Positions 15,438-25,223 are shown, counted from the first letter of the stretch. The stretch is 64,000 nucleotides of DNA from Bradyrhizobium sp. SRL28 (GCF_018596315.1 NZ_JAHEAG010000024.1:54418-118417); one strand, 5' to 3'. Numbers and translations: made by a program. The notes: generated from the sequence alone by a model not told the origin.

Positions 15438-16979
15438 TTAGCCCCGGGATTGGCGCTCGCGGACCAGCACAAATAGCCACCCCCTGCCGAACAGCAGCAG
15501 AATCAAGACCCCGTACACAAAGGCGCCTGCCGCGATCAGCAGCAGCAACACGGTCTCGTCCCGGAAGGTGTGCATTTGCGCGAAATAGACGCTGGCGAAT
15601 CGGGCGATGCCCCACAACGCTGCAGCGAGCAGGACACCGGCCGCCGTAAACTTGGCGAGCGAAATCATCCAGGCGCGGTCGAGTTCGAGATAACCTGCAC
15701 GCACCGCGAAGAAGAGCACCAGCAACAGATTGACCCAGGCCCCGACGGCGGTGGCGAGCGCCAGGCCGATTTGCGCCAGCGCGCCCATCAACGCGACCTT
15801 CAGCGCCACGTTGACGGCCACGCCGGTCAGCGCCGCCTTGACCGGCGTCGCGGTGTCATGACGGGCATAGAAGGTCGCCACCGCGCTGCGGATGGTCACG
15901 AACGGAATCAGTCCGATCGCGTAAGCGGCCAGCGTGGCGCCCGCGGCTGCGGCATCCGCGTTCGAGAACGCGCCACGCGCAAACATCGCACGCATGATGA
16001 CGTCAGGTACGGTCAGGAAGGCGGCGACGAACGGCACCGAGAACAACAGCGAAAATTCGAACGCCCGCCGCTGCGCGGCCGATGCCCCAGTGATATCGTT
16101 CGCGGCAAGACGCCGTGACATTTCCGGCAACAGCACGGTGCCGATCGCAATCCCGATCACGCCGATCGGCAACTGGTTGAGACGGTCGGCGTAATACAGC
16201 GCCGAAAGCGCGCCCGCCGCCAGAAAGGTCGCGATGATGGTGTCCGCGAACAGCGCGATCTGCGTTCCCATCGAACCGATGGTCGCGGGGCCCAGCGCTC
16301 GAAAGAACGCACGCACGTCTTCGTCGAATTTGATAGCAGCGAATTTCGGCAGGATGCCGGTCTTTGCCGCATCACCGGCCAGCAGCAGGAACTCGATGAT
16401 GCCGGCGAGCAGGACGCCCCATGCGGCGGCGTAGCCCGCGCCCGGAAAGAACGCGGCGAGCGCCAGCGTCGCCATCATCGACAGATTGAGAAAGATCGGC
16501 GCGGCGGCAGCACTCGCAAAGCGATGCATCACGTTGAGCATGCCGCCGTACAGCGTCACCAGCGTGATCAGCAGCAAATACGGAAACGTGATCCGCGTCA
16601 GCGAAATCGCCAGCTCGCCGCGCGCCGGATCGTCTTTGAACCCGGGCGCGAGGACGGCGATGACCTCCGGCATGAACCACCAGGCCAGGACGAGCAGGAT
16701 GACCTGCGCCCCAAACAGCAGCGTGAAGATACGGTCGGCGAACAGCTTTGCCGACGCTGCGCCCTTGCCGTGCAGATGCGCATAGGCCGGCACGAAGGCG
16801 GCGTTGAAGGCGCCTTCGGCGAAGATCGCGCGAAAATGATTGGGCAGCCGCAGCGCCACGAAAAACGCATCCGCCACCGGCCCCGCGCCGAGAATGGCGG
16901 CGAGCATGATGTCGCGCGCGAAACCGGTCAGCCGCGAGAGTAGCGTGTAACCGCCGACGGTGAAGATGCGTCCGAGCAT
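15438..16979 (-). CDS. murJ: Lipid II flippase MurJ (MviN family)
   Basis: A 513-residue polytopic membrane protein of the MOP superfamily with about 14 hydrophobic segments. It moves lipid-linked peptidoglycan precursor across the inner membrane. Seen: LSRLTGFARDIMLAAILGAGPVADAF near the N-terminus, FRAIFAEGAFNAAFVP, and Arg/Asp residues in the predicted central cavity, all typical of MurJ. Length is normal. The next genes on the same strand are sugar-nucleotide enzymes, and the start lies 36 bases from the end of the aminotransferase gene. Confidence 0.95.
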   Translation of the reverse strand: MLGRIFTVGGYTLLSRLTGFARDIMLAAILGAGPVADAFFVALRLPNHFRAIFAEGAFNAAFVPAYAHLHGKGAASAKLFADRIFTLLFGAQVILLVLAWWFMPEVIAVLAPGFKDDPARGELAISLTRITFPYLLLITLVTLYGGMLNVMHRFASAAAAPIFLNLSMMATLALAAFFPGAGYAAAWGVLLAGIIEFLLLAGDAAKTGILPKFAAIKFDEDVRAFFRALGPATIGSMGTQIALFADTIIATFLAAGALSALYYADRLNQLPIGVIGIAIGTVLLPEMSRRLAANDITGASAAQRRAFEFSLLFSVPFVAAFLTVPDVIMRAMFARGAFSNADAAAAGATLAAYAIGLIPFVTIRSAVATFYARHDTATPVKAALTGVAVNVALKVALMGALAQIGLALATAVGAWVNLLLVLFFAVRAGYLELDRAWMISLAKFTAAGVLLAAALWGIARFASVYFAQMHTFRDETVLLLLIAAGAFVYGVLILLLFGRGWLFVLVRERQSRG

Positions 16980-17015
16980 GCGCCGCTTCTAGCGCATATT
17001 CGCGAGAGGAGGAAA

Positions 17016-18167
17016 TCAGGAAGAAAGCGCGCCGCGCACCGCCGCGATGACGCGATCCTGCGCCGACTCGTCGAGATAGGCGTGAATCGGCAGGCTAATG
17101 ACATCGTCCGAGAGCTTTTCGCTCACCGGCAGCCCGCCATCCGCCACCGGGAAACCCTTGTACGCGGTCTGCTGATGCATCGATTTCGTATAATAGACCA
17201 TCGTCGGAATGCCCTGCGCCTTCAGCGCTGCCGCAAAGCCGTCGCGATCGGTCCCCTCGGGCAGACGGATGGTGTACTGCGCCCAGATCGAGGTGCATCC
17301 GGAAGCCAGCCGCGGCACGGTCACGACGTTACCGAGACCGCGCGCATAGCGCTCCGCAACGCGGTTGCGGGCCGCGATCTCGTCCTCGAAAATCTTCAAT
17401 TTCTCGATCAGGACCGCCGCCTGCATAGTATCGAGGCGTCCGGTCAAGCCGAGTCGCACATTGTCGTACTTGTCGGAGCCCTGGCCGTGAACGCGGATGC
17501 TGCGCAGCGTCTCGGCAAGTTCGTCATCATCGGTAAAGATAGCGCCGCCATCGCCAAAGCAGCCGAGCGGCTTGGTGGGGAAGAAGCTGGTCGCGGTCGC
17601 AAGTCCCAAAGAGCCGATCCGGCGGCCCTTGTAGCTCGCGCCAAAACCCTGCGCGGCGTCATCGAGCACGAACAGGCCCTCGGCCTGCGCGACCTCGGCG
17701 ATCGCATCGTGGTCGGCGCTTTGGCCGAACAGGTCGACGGGGATCACGGCCCGCGGCTTCAGGCCGCGCTGCTTCGCCGTCGCAATGCCGCGCCTGAGTG
17801 AGGCGGCATCCATATTGAAGGTTGCTTCGTCGACATCGACGAACACCGGTGTCGCGCCGGTCAGCGCCACGGCTTCGCCGGTCGCGCAGAACGTGAACGA
17901 TGGACACAGGACGGCGTCTCCCGGGCCGACTTCCCTGGCCATCAACACCATCAGAAGCGCGTCGGTGCCGCTCGCGCAGCTCACGACATGCTTGGCGCCG
18001 CAGAAATCCGCCAAGGCCTTCTCCAGCACGGCAACTTCCGGACCGTTGATGAAGAGGCAATGGCTCGTCACACGCGAGATCGCCTCATCAATCGATGCGC
18101 CGAGCCACCGGCGCTGCGATCCGAGGTCATAGAAGGGAACGGGTTCTGGACGCATGTGCTGGTTCAT
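17016..18167 (-). CDS. DegT/DnrJ/EryC1/StrS aminotransferase (WbpE-like)
   Basis: A 383-residue PLP-dependent sugar aminotransferase that puts an amino group on a keto-sugar nucleotide. Seen: FYDLGSQRR, ASGTDALLMVLMA, PSFTFCATGEAV, VLDDAAQGFGASY and the PLP-lysine in SFFPTKPLGCFGDGG. The pattern matches WbpE/PglE-like enzymes acting on UDP-linked sugars. The adjacent Gfo/Idh/MocA dehydrogenase (30 bases upstream) is the kind that makes a 3-keto sugar, so together they probably make a 3-amino-3-deoxy sugar for surface polysaccharide. Confidence 0.9.
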   Translation of the reverse strand: MNQHMRPEPVPFYDLGSQRRWLGASIDEAISRVTSHCLFINGPEVAVLEKALADFCGAKHVVSCASGTDALLMVLMAREVGPGDAVLCPSFTFCATGEAVALTGATPVFVDVDEATFNMDAASLRRGIATAKQRGLKPRAVIPVDLFGQSADHDAIAEVAQAEGLFVLDDAAQGFGASYKGRRIGSLGLATATSFFPTKPLGCFGDGGAIFTDDDELAETLRSIRVHGQGSDKYDNVRLGLTGRLDTMQAAVLIEKLKIFEDEIAARNRVAERYARGLGNVVTVPRLASGCTSIWAQYTIRLPEGTDRDGFAAALKAQGIPTMVYYTKSMHQQTAYKGFPVADGGLPVSEKLSDDVISLPIHAYLDESAQDRVIAAVRGALSS

Positions 18168-18197
18168 GGAGCCTTGCTTGGATCGGAATGAGAGAGT

Positions 18198-19214
18198 TCA
18201 GCCGGCGATGCGGCGCGGTCCCTTGCGCGCGGCGGAGGCCGCGGGCTTGGCGGGCTGCTCGAGGCAGCGGATCGCGATTTCGAGACTTGCGACGCCCTCG
18301 TCGCCGGAAACCGCCGGCACATTTCCGGTGCGGACGGCATCGAGGAACGCGATCAGCTCGGCGCGCAGCGGTTCGTCATGGCCGACCGGCAGATGCCGCA
18401 TCGAATAGCTGCCGTCGGGCTTGAAGCCGAAGCACTCGGTCACCTGACGCGTCAGGAGATCGCCCATCACATATTTGCCGCGGGTGGCGACGGTGACGCT
18501 GCGCGCCTTGAACGGCGTCAGCCAGTTGGTGTTGATGTGGGCGAGCACGCCGGAGGCGGTGCGGAACTGCAGCAGCGCGATGTCCTCGCGCTCGGCGACC
18601 GCGCTGGAAAGCTGCGGCTGCACCTCGACAATATCGGATTCGGTGAACCAGCGGATCAGGTCGATATCGTGCACGGCCAGATCGATCACGACGCCGACAT
18701 TGGACATCCGCGGCGGAAACGGTCCGACGCGGGTGATGCCGATCGAAAGAATATCCTCGCCCGCGATCGCCTGCTTGATCGCGGCGACCGCCGGATTGAA
18801 CCGCTCGACATGGCCGACCATCAGCGTCACGCCGGCGCTGCGCGCCGCGTTGACGATGTCCCGCCCCTCCTCCACCGTCGTGGCAACCGGCTTCTCGACC
18901 AGGATGTGGATGTTGCGCGTGATGCAGGCGAGCGCAATCTCGTGATGGAGATGGGTCGGCGCCGCGATCGTGATCGCGTCGGCGCCCTCGTCGAACAGTT
19001 CATTGAGATCGGCGAACGCGCGGCAGCCGACGAGCTCGGTGGCGCGCGCGCGGTGTTCCGGCAACGGATCGACGATGCCGACCAGCGTCACCCCGGGCAG
19101 ACCGGCCAGCACGCGGGCATGGTTGCTGCCCATCACACCCGCGCCGACCACGCCAACGCGCAGGCCGCGTGTTGCGTCGGTCTTCGCCTCAAATGCGGAC
19201 CCTTTGGAACTCAT
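18198..19214 (-). CDS. Gfo/Idh/MocA oxidoreductase (WbpB-like)
   Basis: A 338-residue NAD(P)-dependent sugar-nucleotide dehydrogenase. Seen: N-terminal Rossmann motif VGVVGAGVMGSNHARV, the EKPVATT catalytic segment, and VVIDLAVHDIDLIRWF with the conserved Asp/His pair. It likely oxidises C3 of a UDP-sugar for the downstream WbpE-like aminotransferase. Gene order and 30-base spacing support one transcript. An N-acetyltransferase (WbpD type) and a UDP-GlcNAc 6-dehydrogenase (WbpA type) are not in the window. Confidence 0.9.
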   Translation of the reverse strand: MSSKGSAFEAKTDATRGLRVGVVGAGVMGSNHARVLAGLPGVTLVGIVDPLPEHRARATELVGCRAFADLNELFDEGADAITIAAPTHLHHEIALACITRNIHILVEKPVATTVEEGRDIVNAARSAGVTLMVGHVERFNPAVAAIKQAIAGEDILSIGITRVGPFPPRMSNVGVVIDLAVHDIDLIRWFTESDIVEVQPQLSSAVAEREDIALLQFRTASGVLAHINTNWLTPFKARSVTVATRGKYVMGDLLTRQVTECFGFKPDGSYSMRHLPVGHDEPLRAELIAFLDAVRTGNVPAVSGDEGVASLEIAIRCLEQPAKPAASAARKGPRRIAG

Positions 19215-19375
19215 GATTTGTAGACCCCAAGCAGATTTTCGGCAGATTTGCGCCGGCGATGTCCCCGGCGGTTCTCTACCATGCCGTCACAGATGAGGCG
19301 AACGCGATCGACCGTTTTCGGACACGTTTTGATTCAAACAATTACAGCCGCCGGGCCGGTAAAACTACTGTTCGC

Positions 19376-20788
19376 TCAGCTGCGCTTGTAGTCGTCCTCG
19401 ATGCGGATGATATCGTCCTCGCCGAAATAGCTGCCGGTCTGGACCTCGATCAGTTCGAGCTGGATCTTGCCGGGATTCTCCAGCCGGTGCACCGCGCCGA
19501 TCGGGATGTAGATCGATTCGTTCTCGTGCACGGTCTTGATCAGTTCGTTGACGGTGACCTGCGCGGTTCCGCGCACCACGATCCAATGCTCGGAGCGGTG
19601 GTGATGCTTCTGCAGCGAGAGCCGCCCGCCCGGCTTGACGATGATGCGCTTGACTTGGTGACGGTCGCCATTGTCGACCGACTGATAGGACCCCCACGGA
19701 CGATGCACCTTGATATGGTCCTCGGTTACCTGCGGCGCGACCGTCTTCAGCTTTGCCACCAGCCGCTTCAACCCGTTGGCGTCCTTTTGCCTGCTTACCA
19801 GCACGGCGTCCTGGGTTGCGACCACCACGAGATCGTCGACGCCTTCCAGCGCGACCAGCGCGCGGTCGGTCGATACGTTGCAATTGCGCGAATCCTCGAA
19901 CACCGCAGCACCGCGCGCCGCGTTGCCCTCACCGTCCTTGCCGGACAATTCCCACACCGCATGCCAGGAGCCGACATCGGACCAGCCGCACGCGACCGGC
20001 ACGACCGCGGCGCGCGCGGTCTTTTCCATGACGGCATAATCGATCGAGATCGACTTCGCCGATCCGAACGCGGCCTCCTCGAGCTTGACGAATCCGAGGT
20101 CGGTGCCCGCCTTCGCCACCGCATCGCTCACGGCCTGGACGCTGTCGGCGTCGACCTTGCGATATTCATCCGACAAAACGGCGGCGCGGAACATGAAGTT
20201 GCCGCTGTTCCAGAGATAGCCGGCCTCGACATAGCGCGCGGCTGTTGCCGGGTCCGGCTTTTCGACGAACTTCGCGACCGCGCGGACCTTGCCGGCAATG
20301 ACCTCGCCCGGATTGATGTAGCCATATTCGGTGGCGGCGCGTTCGGGCTGCACGCCGAACGTCACGATGTGCCCGGCTTCGGCCGCGGTCAGTCCCTCGC
20401 GGCAGGCGGCGAGGAAAGCGGGCGTGTCGCTCACCACATGGTCGGCGGCGAGCGCCAGCACGATCGCATCCTTGTCGCGCGCTTGCGCAAAGGCGGCGCC
20501 GGCTGCGATCGCGGGCCCGGAATCGCGCCGCATCGGTTCGAGCAGCACGTCGGCCTCGAGCCCGATCTCCGCCAGTTGCTCGAGCACCATGAAGCGATAG
20601 GCGTTGTTGGTGATGATGACGGGCCGTTCGAACAGCGTCGCATCGGAAACCCGCAACAGCGTGTCCTGGAACGTCGAGCGCGCCCCGAACAGGGACAGGA
20701 ACTGCTTGGGGTGGACCTCGCGCGATGCCGGCCACAGCCGCGTTCCGGCGCCGCCGCACATGATCAGGGGGATAATTCGTCGGTTCAT
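19376..20788 (-). CDS. manC: Mannose-1-phosphate guanylyltransferase / mannose-6-phosphate isomerase
   Basis: A 470-residue two-domain enzyme. The N-terminal nucleotidyltransferase has MCGGAGTRLWPASRE and FVEKPDP; the C-terminal type II phosphomannose isomerase cupin has HHHRSEHWIVVRGTAQVTV with metal-binding His residues. It makes GDP-mannose, precursor of mannosyl and fucosyl residues, for the LPS genes around it and the GDP-fucose synthase at the right edge. I chose ATG 20788 over the longer frame because it lies just before RRIIPLIMCGG; it follows the epimerase gene by seven bases. Confidence 0.94.
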   Translation of the reverse strand: MNRRIIPLIMCGGAGTRLWPASREVHPKQFLSLFGARSTFQDTLLRVSDATLFERPVIITNNAYRFMVLEQLAEIGLEADVLLEPMRRDSGPAIAAGAAFAQARDKDAIVLALAADHVVSDTPAFLAACREGLTAAEAGHIVTFGVQPERAATEYGYINPGEVIAGKVRAVAKFVEKPDPATAARYVEAGYLWNSGNFMFRAAVLSDEYRKVDADSVQAVSDAVAKAGTDLGFVKLEEAAFGSAKSISIDYAVMEKTARAAVVPVACGWSDVGSWHAVWELSGKDGEGNAARGAAVFEDSRNCNVSTDRALVALEGVDDLVVVATQDAVLVSRQKDANGLKRLVAKLKTVAPQVTEDHIKVHRPWGSYQSVDNGDRHQVKRIIVKPGGRLSLQKHHHRSEHWIVVRGTAQVTVNELIKTVHENESIYIPIGAVHRLENPGKIQLELIEVQTGSYFGEDDIIRIEDDYKRS

Positions 20789-20795
20789 CGGCGTC

Positions 20796-21788
20796 TCAAA
20801 TCCTGTAGTGGTCACGATACCAGGCGACAAAATCGGCAAGCCCGTCCTCGATTGAAGTCTGCGGCTTGAAACCGGTGTCGCGCATCAATTCGGCGACGTC
20901 GGCAAAGGTCTCGGTCACGTCGCCGGGCTGCATCGGCAGCATCTCCTTGACCGCCGCGCGGCCCAATTCCTGCTCCAGAACTGCTACCACATGGGTCAGT
21001 TCTTCCGGATGATTGTTGCCGACATTGTAAATCCTTGCCGGCGCCCCGGCGCCCTCGCCGCCGTCGCGCGGGGCCTGGTCGACCAGTTGCAAGACGACCC
21101 GCGTCACATCGTCGATATGGGTAAAGTCACGCCGCATCCGGCCATGGTTAAAGAGCCGGATCGGCGTCCCTTCCACGATCGCTTTGGTGAACAGGAAAAT
21201 CGCCATATCGGGCCGTCCCCATGGCCCATAGATGGTAAAGAACCGCAAGCCCGTCGCCGGAAGCCGGTAGAGATGGCTGTAGGAATGCGCGATCAGCTCA
21301 TTGGCCTTCTTTGTGGCGGCGTAGAGGCTGACCGGATGATCGGCTTTGTCGTTCACCGAAAACGGCAGCTTGGTATTGGCGCCGTAGACCGACGAGGACG
21401 ACGCATAGACCAGATGGCCGCATCCATGATGCCGGCAACCTTCCAGCACATTGACGAAGCCTTGGAGGTTGGCGTCGACATAGGCGTGCGGCTGGTCGAT
21501 CGAATAACGCACGCCGGCCTGCGCCGCGAGATGCACCACTTTTGGAAAGCGGTGTTTTTCGAACAGGCGCCCCATTGATGCGCGATCGGCGAGATCGATC
21601 TGTTCGAACGCAAAGCCCTGCTCCCCGCGCAGGATGTCCAGCCGCGCCGTCTTCAGCGCCGGATCGTAATAATCGTTCAGATTGTCGAGGCCGACCACGG
21701 CGCGGCCTTCGGCGAGCAACCGGCGCGCGACGTGGAAGCCGATGAAACCCGCAGCTCCGGTGACCAATATGGGTTGATCCGGCATCAT
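20796..21788 (-). CDS. UDP-glucuronate 4-epimerase-like SDR
   Basis: A 330-residue extended SDR. Seen: NAD-binding GAAGFIGFHVARRLL, the LDNLNDYYDPALK segment characteristic of UDP-glucuronate 4-epimerases (LspL/GAE type), catalytic SLYAATKKANE (Tyr-x3-Lys), and RFFTIYGPWGRPDMA. It would make UDP-galacturonate, used in rhizobial LPS cores. It is first in a minus-strand unit with manC seven bases downstream. Confidence 0.9.
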   Translation of the reverse strand: MMPDQPILVTGAAGFIGFHVARRLLAEGRAVVGLDNLNDYYDPALKTARLDILRGEQGFAFEQIDLADRASMGRLFEKHRFPKVVHLAAQAGVRYSIDQPHAYVDANLQGFVNVLEGCRHHGCGHLVYASSSSVYGANTKLPFSVNDKADHPVSLYAATKKANELIAHSYSHLYRLPATGLRFFTIYGPWGRPDMAIFLFTKAIVEGTPIRLFNHGRMRRDFTHIDDVTRVVLQLVDQAPRDGGEGAGAPARIYNVGNNHPEELTHVVAVLEQELGRAAVKEMLPMQPGDVTETFADVAELMRDTGFKPQTSIEDGLADFVAWYRDHYRI

Positions 21789-21966
21789 ATCCCCTAGAAG
21801 GCGCCGCTCAAAGGCCTGAAAATCTCTGTCCGGGCCTCTTTACCTGCGTTGCCGAGGCCGCCGCAACACCTAGCAGCCCCGCTATTGCCAGATCGGCTCG
21901 AAAACCATACCAAGGCGCCGAATTGCATCGCTTTTTGCACCCCTTCTCAAACCCAGCACAGGCGAG

Positions 21967-22926
21967 ATGCGCCGTATCCTGTTTTCGACGTTGAAGATTG
22001 TGGTCTCGGCGGCGCTCCTGTATTTCTCGCTGCGCAAGATCGACCTTGCCGAACTCGTCGCCCGCATCGACGTGTCCAGCCTGGGCTGGATCGGCGTGGC
22101 GATTGCCGTGACGTTCCTGCAGATATTCGTCGGCGTCCTGCGATGGCGCGAGATCAGCGCGGAGTGCGGCGCGCCGCTGCCGACCAGGCAGGCGATGCGC
22201 TTCAACGTGATCGGAACCTTCTTCAACCAGACGCTGCCCTCCTCGATCGGCGGCGACGCGGTCAGGCTGTGGCTGGTGGCGCGCAGCGGCGCCGGCTGGC
22301 GGGCCGCGACCTATTCCATCTTCGTCGACCGTGCCATCGGCCTGATCGCGCTCGCGGTGGTCATCGTCGCGAGCCTGCCCTGGAGCTACCGCCTGATCAC
22401 CGATCCGCACGGCAGGTCGGCGCTGCTGTTCGTCGATTTCGCAGCCCTTGCCGGCGGCCTCGGATTTCTTCTGCTCGGCCGGCTGCCGTGGCCATGGCTG
22501 AAGCATTGGTGGGGCACCCACCACATCCACGCCTGTTCGGTGATCGCCAACCGCGTGCTGTTCAGCTGCGCCCACGGCCCGAAAGTCGCGGTGCTGTCGT
22601 TGCTCGTGCATGTGCTCACTGTCGTCATCGCCTGGTGCGTGGTGCAATCGATCGCAGCCCCGGTGCTGTTCGGCCAGATCTTCCAGCTCGTTCCGCCTGT
22701 CATGCTGATCACCATGCTGCCGATCTCGATTGCCGGCTGGGGCGTCCGCGAGGCCACCATGGGGCTGGCGTTCGGCTATGCCGGCCTGATGACAAACGAG
22801 GGTGTCAACATCTCCCTGCTCTTTGGCGCGGTATCCTTCATCGTCGGCTTGGTCGGCGGGCTGGTCTGGATATTGAGCGTCGAGAAAGCCGATCAGGGCA
22901 CGGTGCCCATCGCAGTTCCCAAATAA
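21967..22926 (+). CDS. Flippase-like / LPG synthase transmembrane-region protein
   Basis: A 319-residue membrane protein with about eight hydrophobic segments, of the AglD/lysylphosphatidylglycerol-synthase N-terminal (UPF0104) family. Seen: LRWREISAECG, NQTLPSSIGGDAVRLWL, YSIFVDRAIGLIAL and PISIAGWGVREATMGLAFGYAG. There is no soluble synthase domain. Such proteins are found beside polysaccharide and glycolipid genes and may move lipids or sugars across the membrane; its exact role is unknown. The WecA-like gene starts 30 bases downstream on the same strand. Confidence 0.87.
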   Translation: MRRILFSTLKIVVSAALLYFSLRKIDLAELVARIDVSSLGWIGVAIAVTFLQIFVGVLRWREISAECGAPLPTRQAMRFNVIGTFFNQTLPSSIGGDAVRLWLVARSGAGWRAATYSIFVDRAIGLIALAVVIVASLPWSYRLITDPHGRSALLFVDFAALAGGLGFLLLGRLPWPWLKHWWGTHHIHACSVIANRVLFSCAHGPKVAVLSLLVHVLTVVIAWCVVQSIAAPVLFGQIFQLVPPVMLITMLPISIAGWGVREATMGLAFGYAGLMTNEGVNISLLFGAVSFIVGLVGGLVWILSVEKADQGTVPIAVPK

Positions 22927-22955
22927 TCTTTCGAGCAACTTTCCACGCGGATAGA

Positions 22956-23978
22956 ATGGCCAGTTCGCAAATACTGCTGTCGTTGGCCGCCGCAGTGCCG
23001 GCGGCGCTGTTGTCGGGCGTCCTGACATGGGTGATCCGGCCGCTGCTCGTGCGAATAGCGCTGGCACGGCCGAATGCGCGCTCCTCCCATCGCATTCCGA
23101 CACCGCAGGGTGGGGGCATCGCGGTGATCGCGGCCACGCTGGTCGCGGCCGTCACGGTCATCGCATTTGCCGGCGCGGCCGAGATGAAAATTCCCGTCGC
23201 GGTATTCGGCGCGACGCTGTTCATCGCGGCCGTAGGCTTTGCCGATGACGTCAATTCCATCCCAGTGGTGCCGCGGCTGCTGCTGCAGGGGCTCGCCGTC
23301 GCCGCGGTGCTCCTCGCCGCGCCCGAAAGCCTGCGGATCGTCCCGGCCTGCCCGCTCTGGATCGAGCGCAGCTTGCTGTTCCTCGCAGGCCTGTGGTTCG
23401 TGAACCTCGTCAACTTCATGGACGGGCTGGACCTGATGACGGTCGCCGAGATCGTGCCCGTCACCGGCGCGCTCGTTCTGCTCGGCTGGCTCGCCGAACT
23501 TCCCGCGCCCACGACGGTCGCTGCCGCGGCGCTGTTCGGAGCAATGCTCGGCTTCGCGCCCTTCAACCGGCCGGTAGCAAAAATCTTTCTCGGCGATGTC
23601 GGCAGCCTGCCGATCGGCCTGCTCGTTGGCTGGTGCCTGCTGCAGCTCGCCTGGCATCAGCACTTCGCAGCCGCCCTGCTGTTGCCGCTCTATTATCTGG
23701 CCGATGCGACCGTCACGCTGTTTCGGCGGATGGCAAGGCGCGAGCCGTTCTGGGCGGCGCATCGTACCCATTTCTACCAGCGCGCCACCGACAACGGATT
23801 TTCCGTACCGCGTGTGGTGAGCGAAGTATTTGCGCTCAACATCCTGCTGGCCGCATTGGCAATCGGCTCGGTCATGACCTCGTCGACGGCTATCGCAATC
23901 CTGCTTTTGTTCGTCGGCGGCATCGCCACGGCGCTTCTGATGCACCGCTTCTCGCGCCGGCGGCCGTCGTCAGGCTAA
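22956..23978 (+). CDS. WecA/MraY-family polyprenyl-phosphate sugar-1-phosphate transferase
   Basis: A 340-residue polytopic enzyme that starts O-chain synthesis by moving a HexNAc-1-phosphate onto undecaprenyl phosphate. Seen: RSSHRIPTPQGGGIAVI, Mg-binding GFADDVNSIPV, VNLVNFMDGLD, FLGDVGSLPIG and the C-terminal HRTHFYQRAT sugar-recognition segment. The sugar (GlcNAc, QuiNAc or FucNAc) cannot be told. ATG 22956 fits the family length. The last four bases overlap the convergent glycosyltransferase gene. Confidence 0.92.
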   Translation: MASSQILLSLAAAVPAALLSGVLTWVIRPLLVRIALARPNARSSHRIPTPQGGGIAVIAATLVAAVTVIAFAGAAEMKIPVAVFGATLFIAAVGFADDVNSIPVVPRLLLQGLAVAAVLLAAPESLRIVPACPLWIERSLLFLAGLWFVNLVNFMDGLDLMTVAEIVPVTGALVLLGWLAELPAPTTVAAAALFGAMLGFAPFNRPVAKIFLGDVGSLPIGLLVGWCLLQLAWHQHFAAALLLPLYYLADATVTLFRRMARREPFWAAHRTHFYQRATDNGFSVPRVVSEVFALNILLAALAIGSVMTSSTAIAILLLFVGGIATALLMHRFSRRRPSSG

Positions 23979-25180
23979 GCCGGCTGCTTTTGCAAGAGTT
24001 CGCGGATCAGGCCGCAATAGCCGGCCATGGCGGTCTCAAAATCGAAACGCCCTGCGATTTCGGCCGCGCGCTCGGCCCGCTGCGGGTCCTTGGCGCCGGC
24101 GGCGCGACTGATCGTTTTCGCGAGCTCATCGGCTCTGCCGGGTTCGACGACCCAGCCGACATCGTATTCCGTCACCGTCAACGCCGCCTCGGCATTCGCT
24201 TCTGAAACCAGGATCACCGGGCGGCCGATCGCCAGCAGATTGTAGAACCGGCTGGGCACCGATACCCCGGCGACGTTCCTGCGGTAGGGAATGATCCAGA
24301 CGTCCGCAGCCGAAAGAAACACCTCTAGCTGTTCGTCCTCGACGCGGTCGACCAGGGTGACGTTCGGAAGCTTTGCCTCGGACTGCATCTCGCGCAACTG
24401 GTCGAAGCCCACTCCCCAGCCCGACAGCAGGAAGTGGATATCCTTGTCGTCGCGCAACAGGCGCGCCGCCTCGAACACGATGACGGGGTCATGGGTAAAG
24501 CCGAGATTGCCTGATAGCCCGACGACGAAGCGGGCGGAAAGCGGACGGCGATACGAATTGTCAGGATCGACCGCGCGAACGCCGCGATCGAGCGTCGCCC
24601 AGTTCGGAATGAAACGGATCTTGTCGCTCGTCATTCCGCCATAGCGCAGCAGCAGCTTTTCGGTGTCGCGGCCGATGATGACGACAGCGTCGAGCGCGCG
24701 AAACATTAACGCGTTCAGGCCGCGCATCGCACTTGCCGGCAACGAATGCGGCTTCAGGAGGCCTGCCATGATGAGGACGTCGGGATAGAGATCATGCATG
24801 ATCAGCACCGACCTCGCGCCTTTCAATTTGGCGGCGGCGGCAAAGGCGTAAGGCAGCATGAAGGGTGCGGGCACGGTGAGCGCGACGTCGCCGCGCCGCA
24901 GCTTCGCCAGCAGCGCGACGAACATCCGGATCGTGAACAGCAGTTCGGCCAAAGCGCGCTTGAGCAATGCGGCCTTGCCGGGCATCCAATTTGCTACCTC
25001 GACGACCGCAGGCTTGCCGGCGGCCGCTGTGGCGGCGGAGCCTGCCGTTCCCGACAGCACCAGGACTTCGGCTTCCTGCGCCACGCGTTCCCCGATCGCC
25101 GCCATGATCGCCGCCGTCGTGCTCGGATCCGGCGGATAATGCTGGCTGACGACGACGACTTTTCCGGACTTCTGCATCAT
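23975..25180 (-). CDS. WbuB-like GT4 glycosyltransferase
   Basis: A 401-residue GT-B glycosyltransferase. Seen: VVVVSQHYPPDPSTTAA at the N-terminus, LIMHDLYPDVLIMAG, GLSGNLGFTHDP, and SVPSRFYNLLAIGRPVI in the donor-binding half. The pattern resembles WbuB/Fuc2NAc transferases, which add the second sugar to the lipid-linked unit made by a WecA-like enzyme. It lies next to such an enzyme and downstream of the CapD/WbpM-like dehydratase. The frame is open to 25300, but ATG 25180 is placed normally before the core. Confidence 0.88.
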   Translation of the reverse strand: MMQKSGKVVVVSQHYPPDPSTTAAIMAAIGERVAQEAEVLVLSGTAGSAATAAAGKPAVVEVANWMPGKAALLKRALAELLFTIRMFVALLAKLRRGDVALTVPAPFMLPYAFAAAAKLKGARSVLIMHDLYPDVLIMAGLLKPHSLPASAMRGLNALMFRALDAVVIIGRDTEKLLLRYGGMTSDKIRFIPNWATLDRGVRAVDPDNSYRRPLSARFVVGLSGNLGFTHDPVIVFEAARLLRDDKDIHFLLSGWGVGFDQLREMQSEAKLPNVTLVDRVEDEQLEVFLSAADVWIIPYRRNVAGVSVPSRFYNLLAIGRPVILVSEANAEAALTVTEYDVGWVVEPGRADELAKTISRAAGAKDPQRAERAAEIAGRFDFETAMAGYCGLIRELLQKQPA

Positions 25181-25223
25181 GGCTTTCGAAGCGGGCTGCA
25201 CGGCCACCGGACGCCGAAAAAGA

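Noticed and set aside
19259..20869. A 536-codon plus-strand open frame
   Set aside because: Antisense to manC, no recognisable motif.
21849..22955. Long N-terminal extension of the WecA-like frame
   Set aside because: It overlaps the flippase-like gene in another frame and encodes Arg/Pro-rich sequence; ATG 22956 gives the normal family length.
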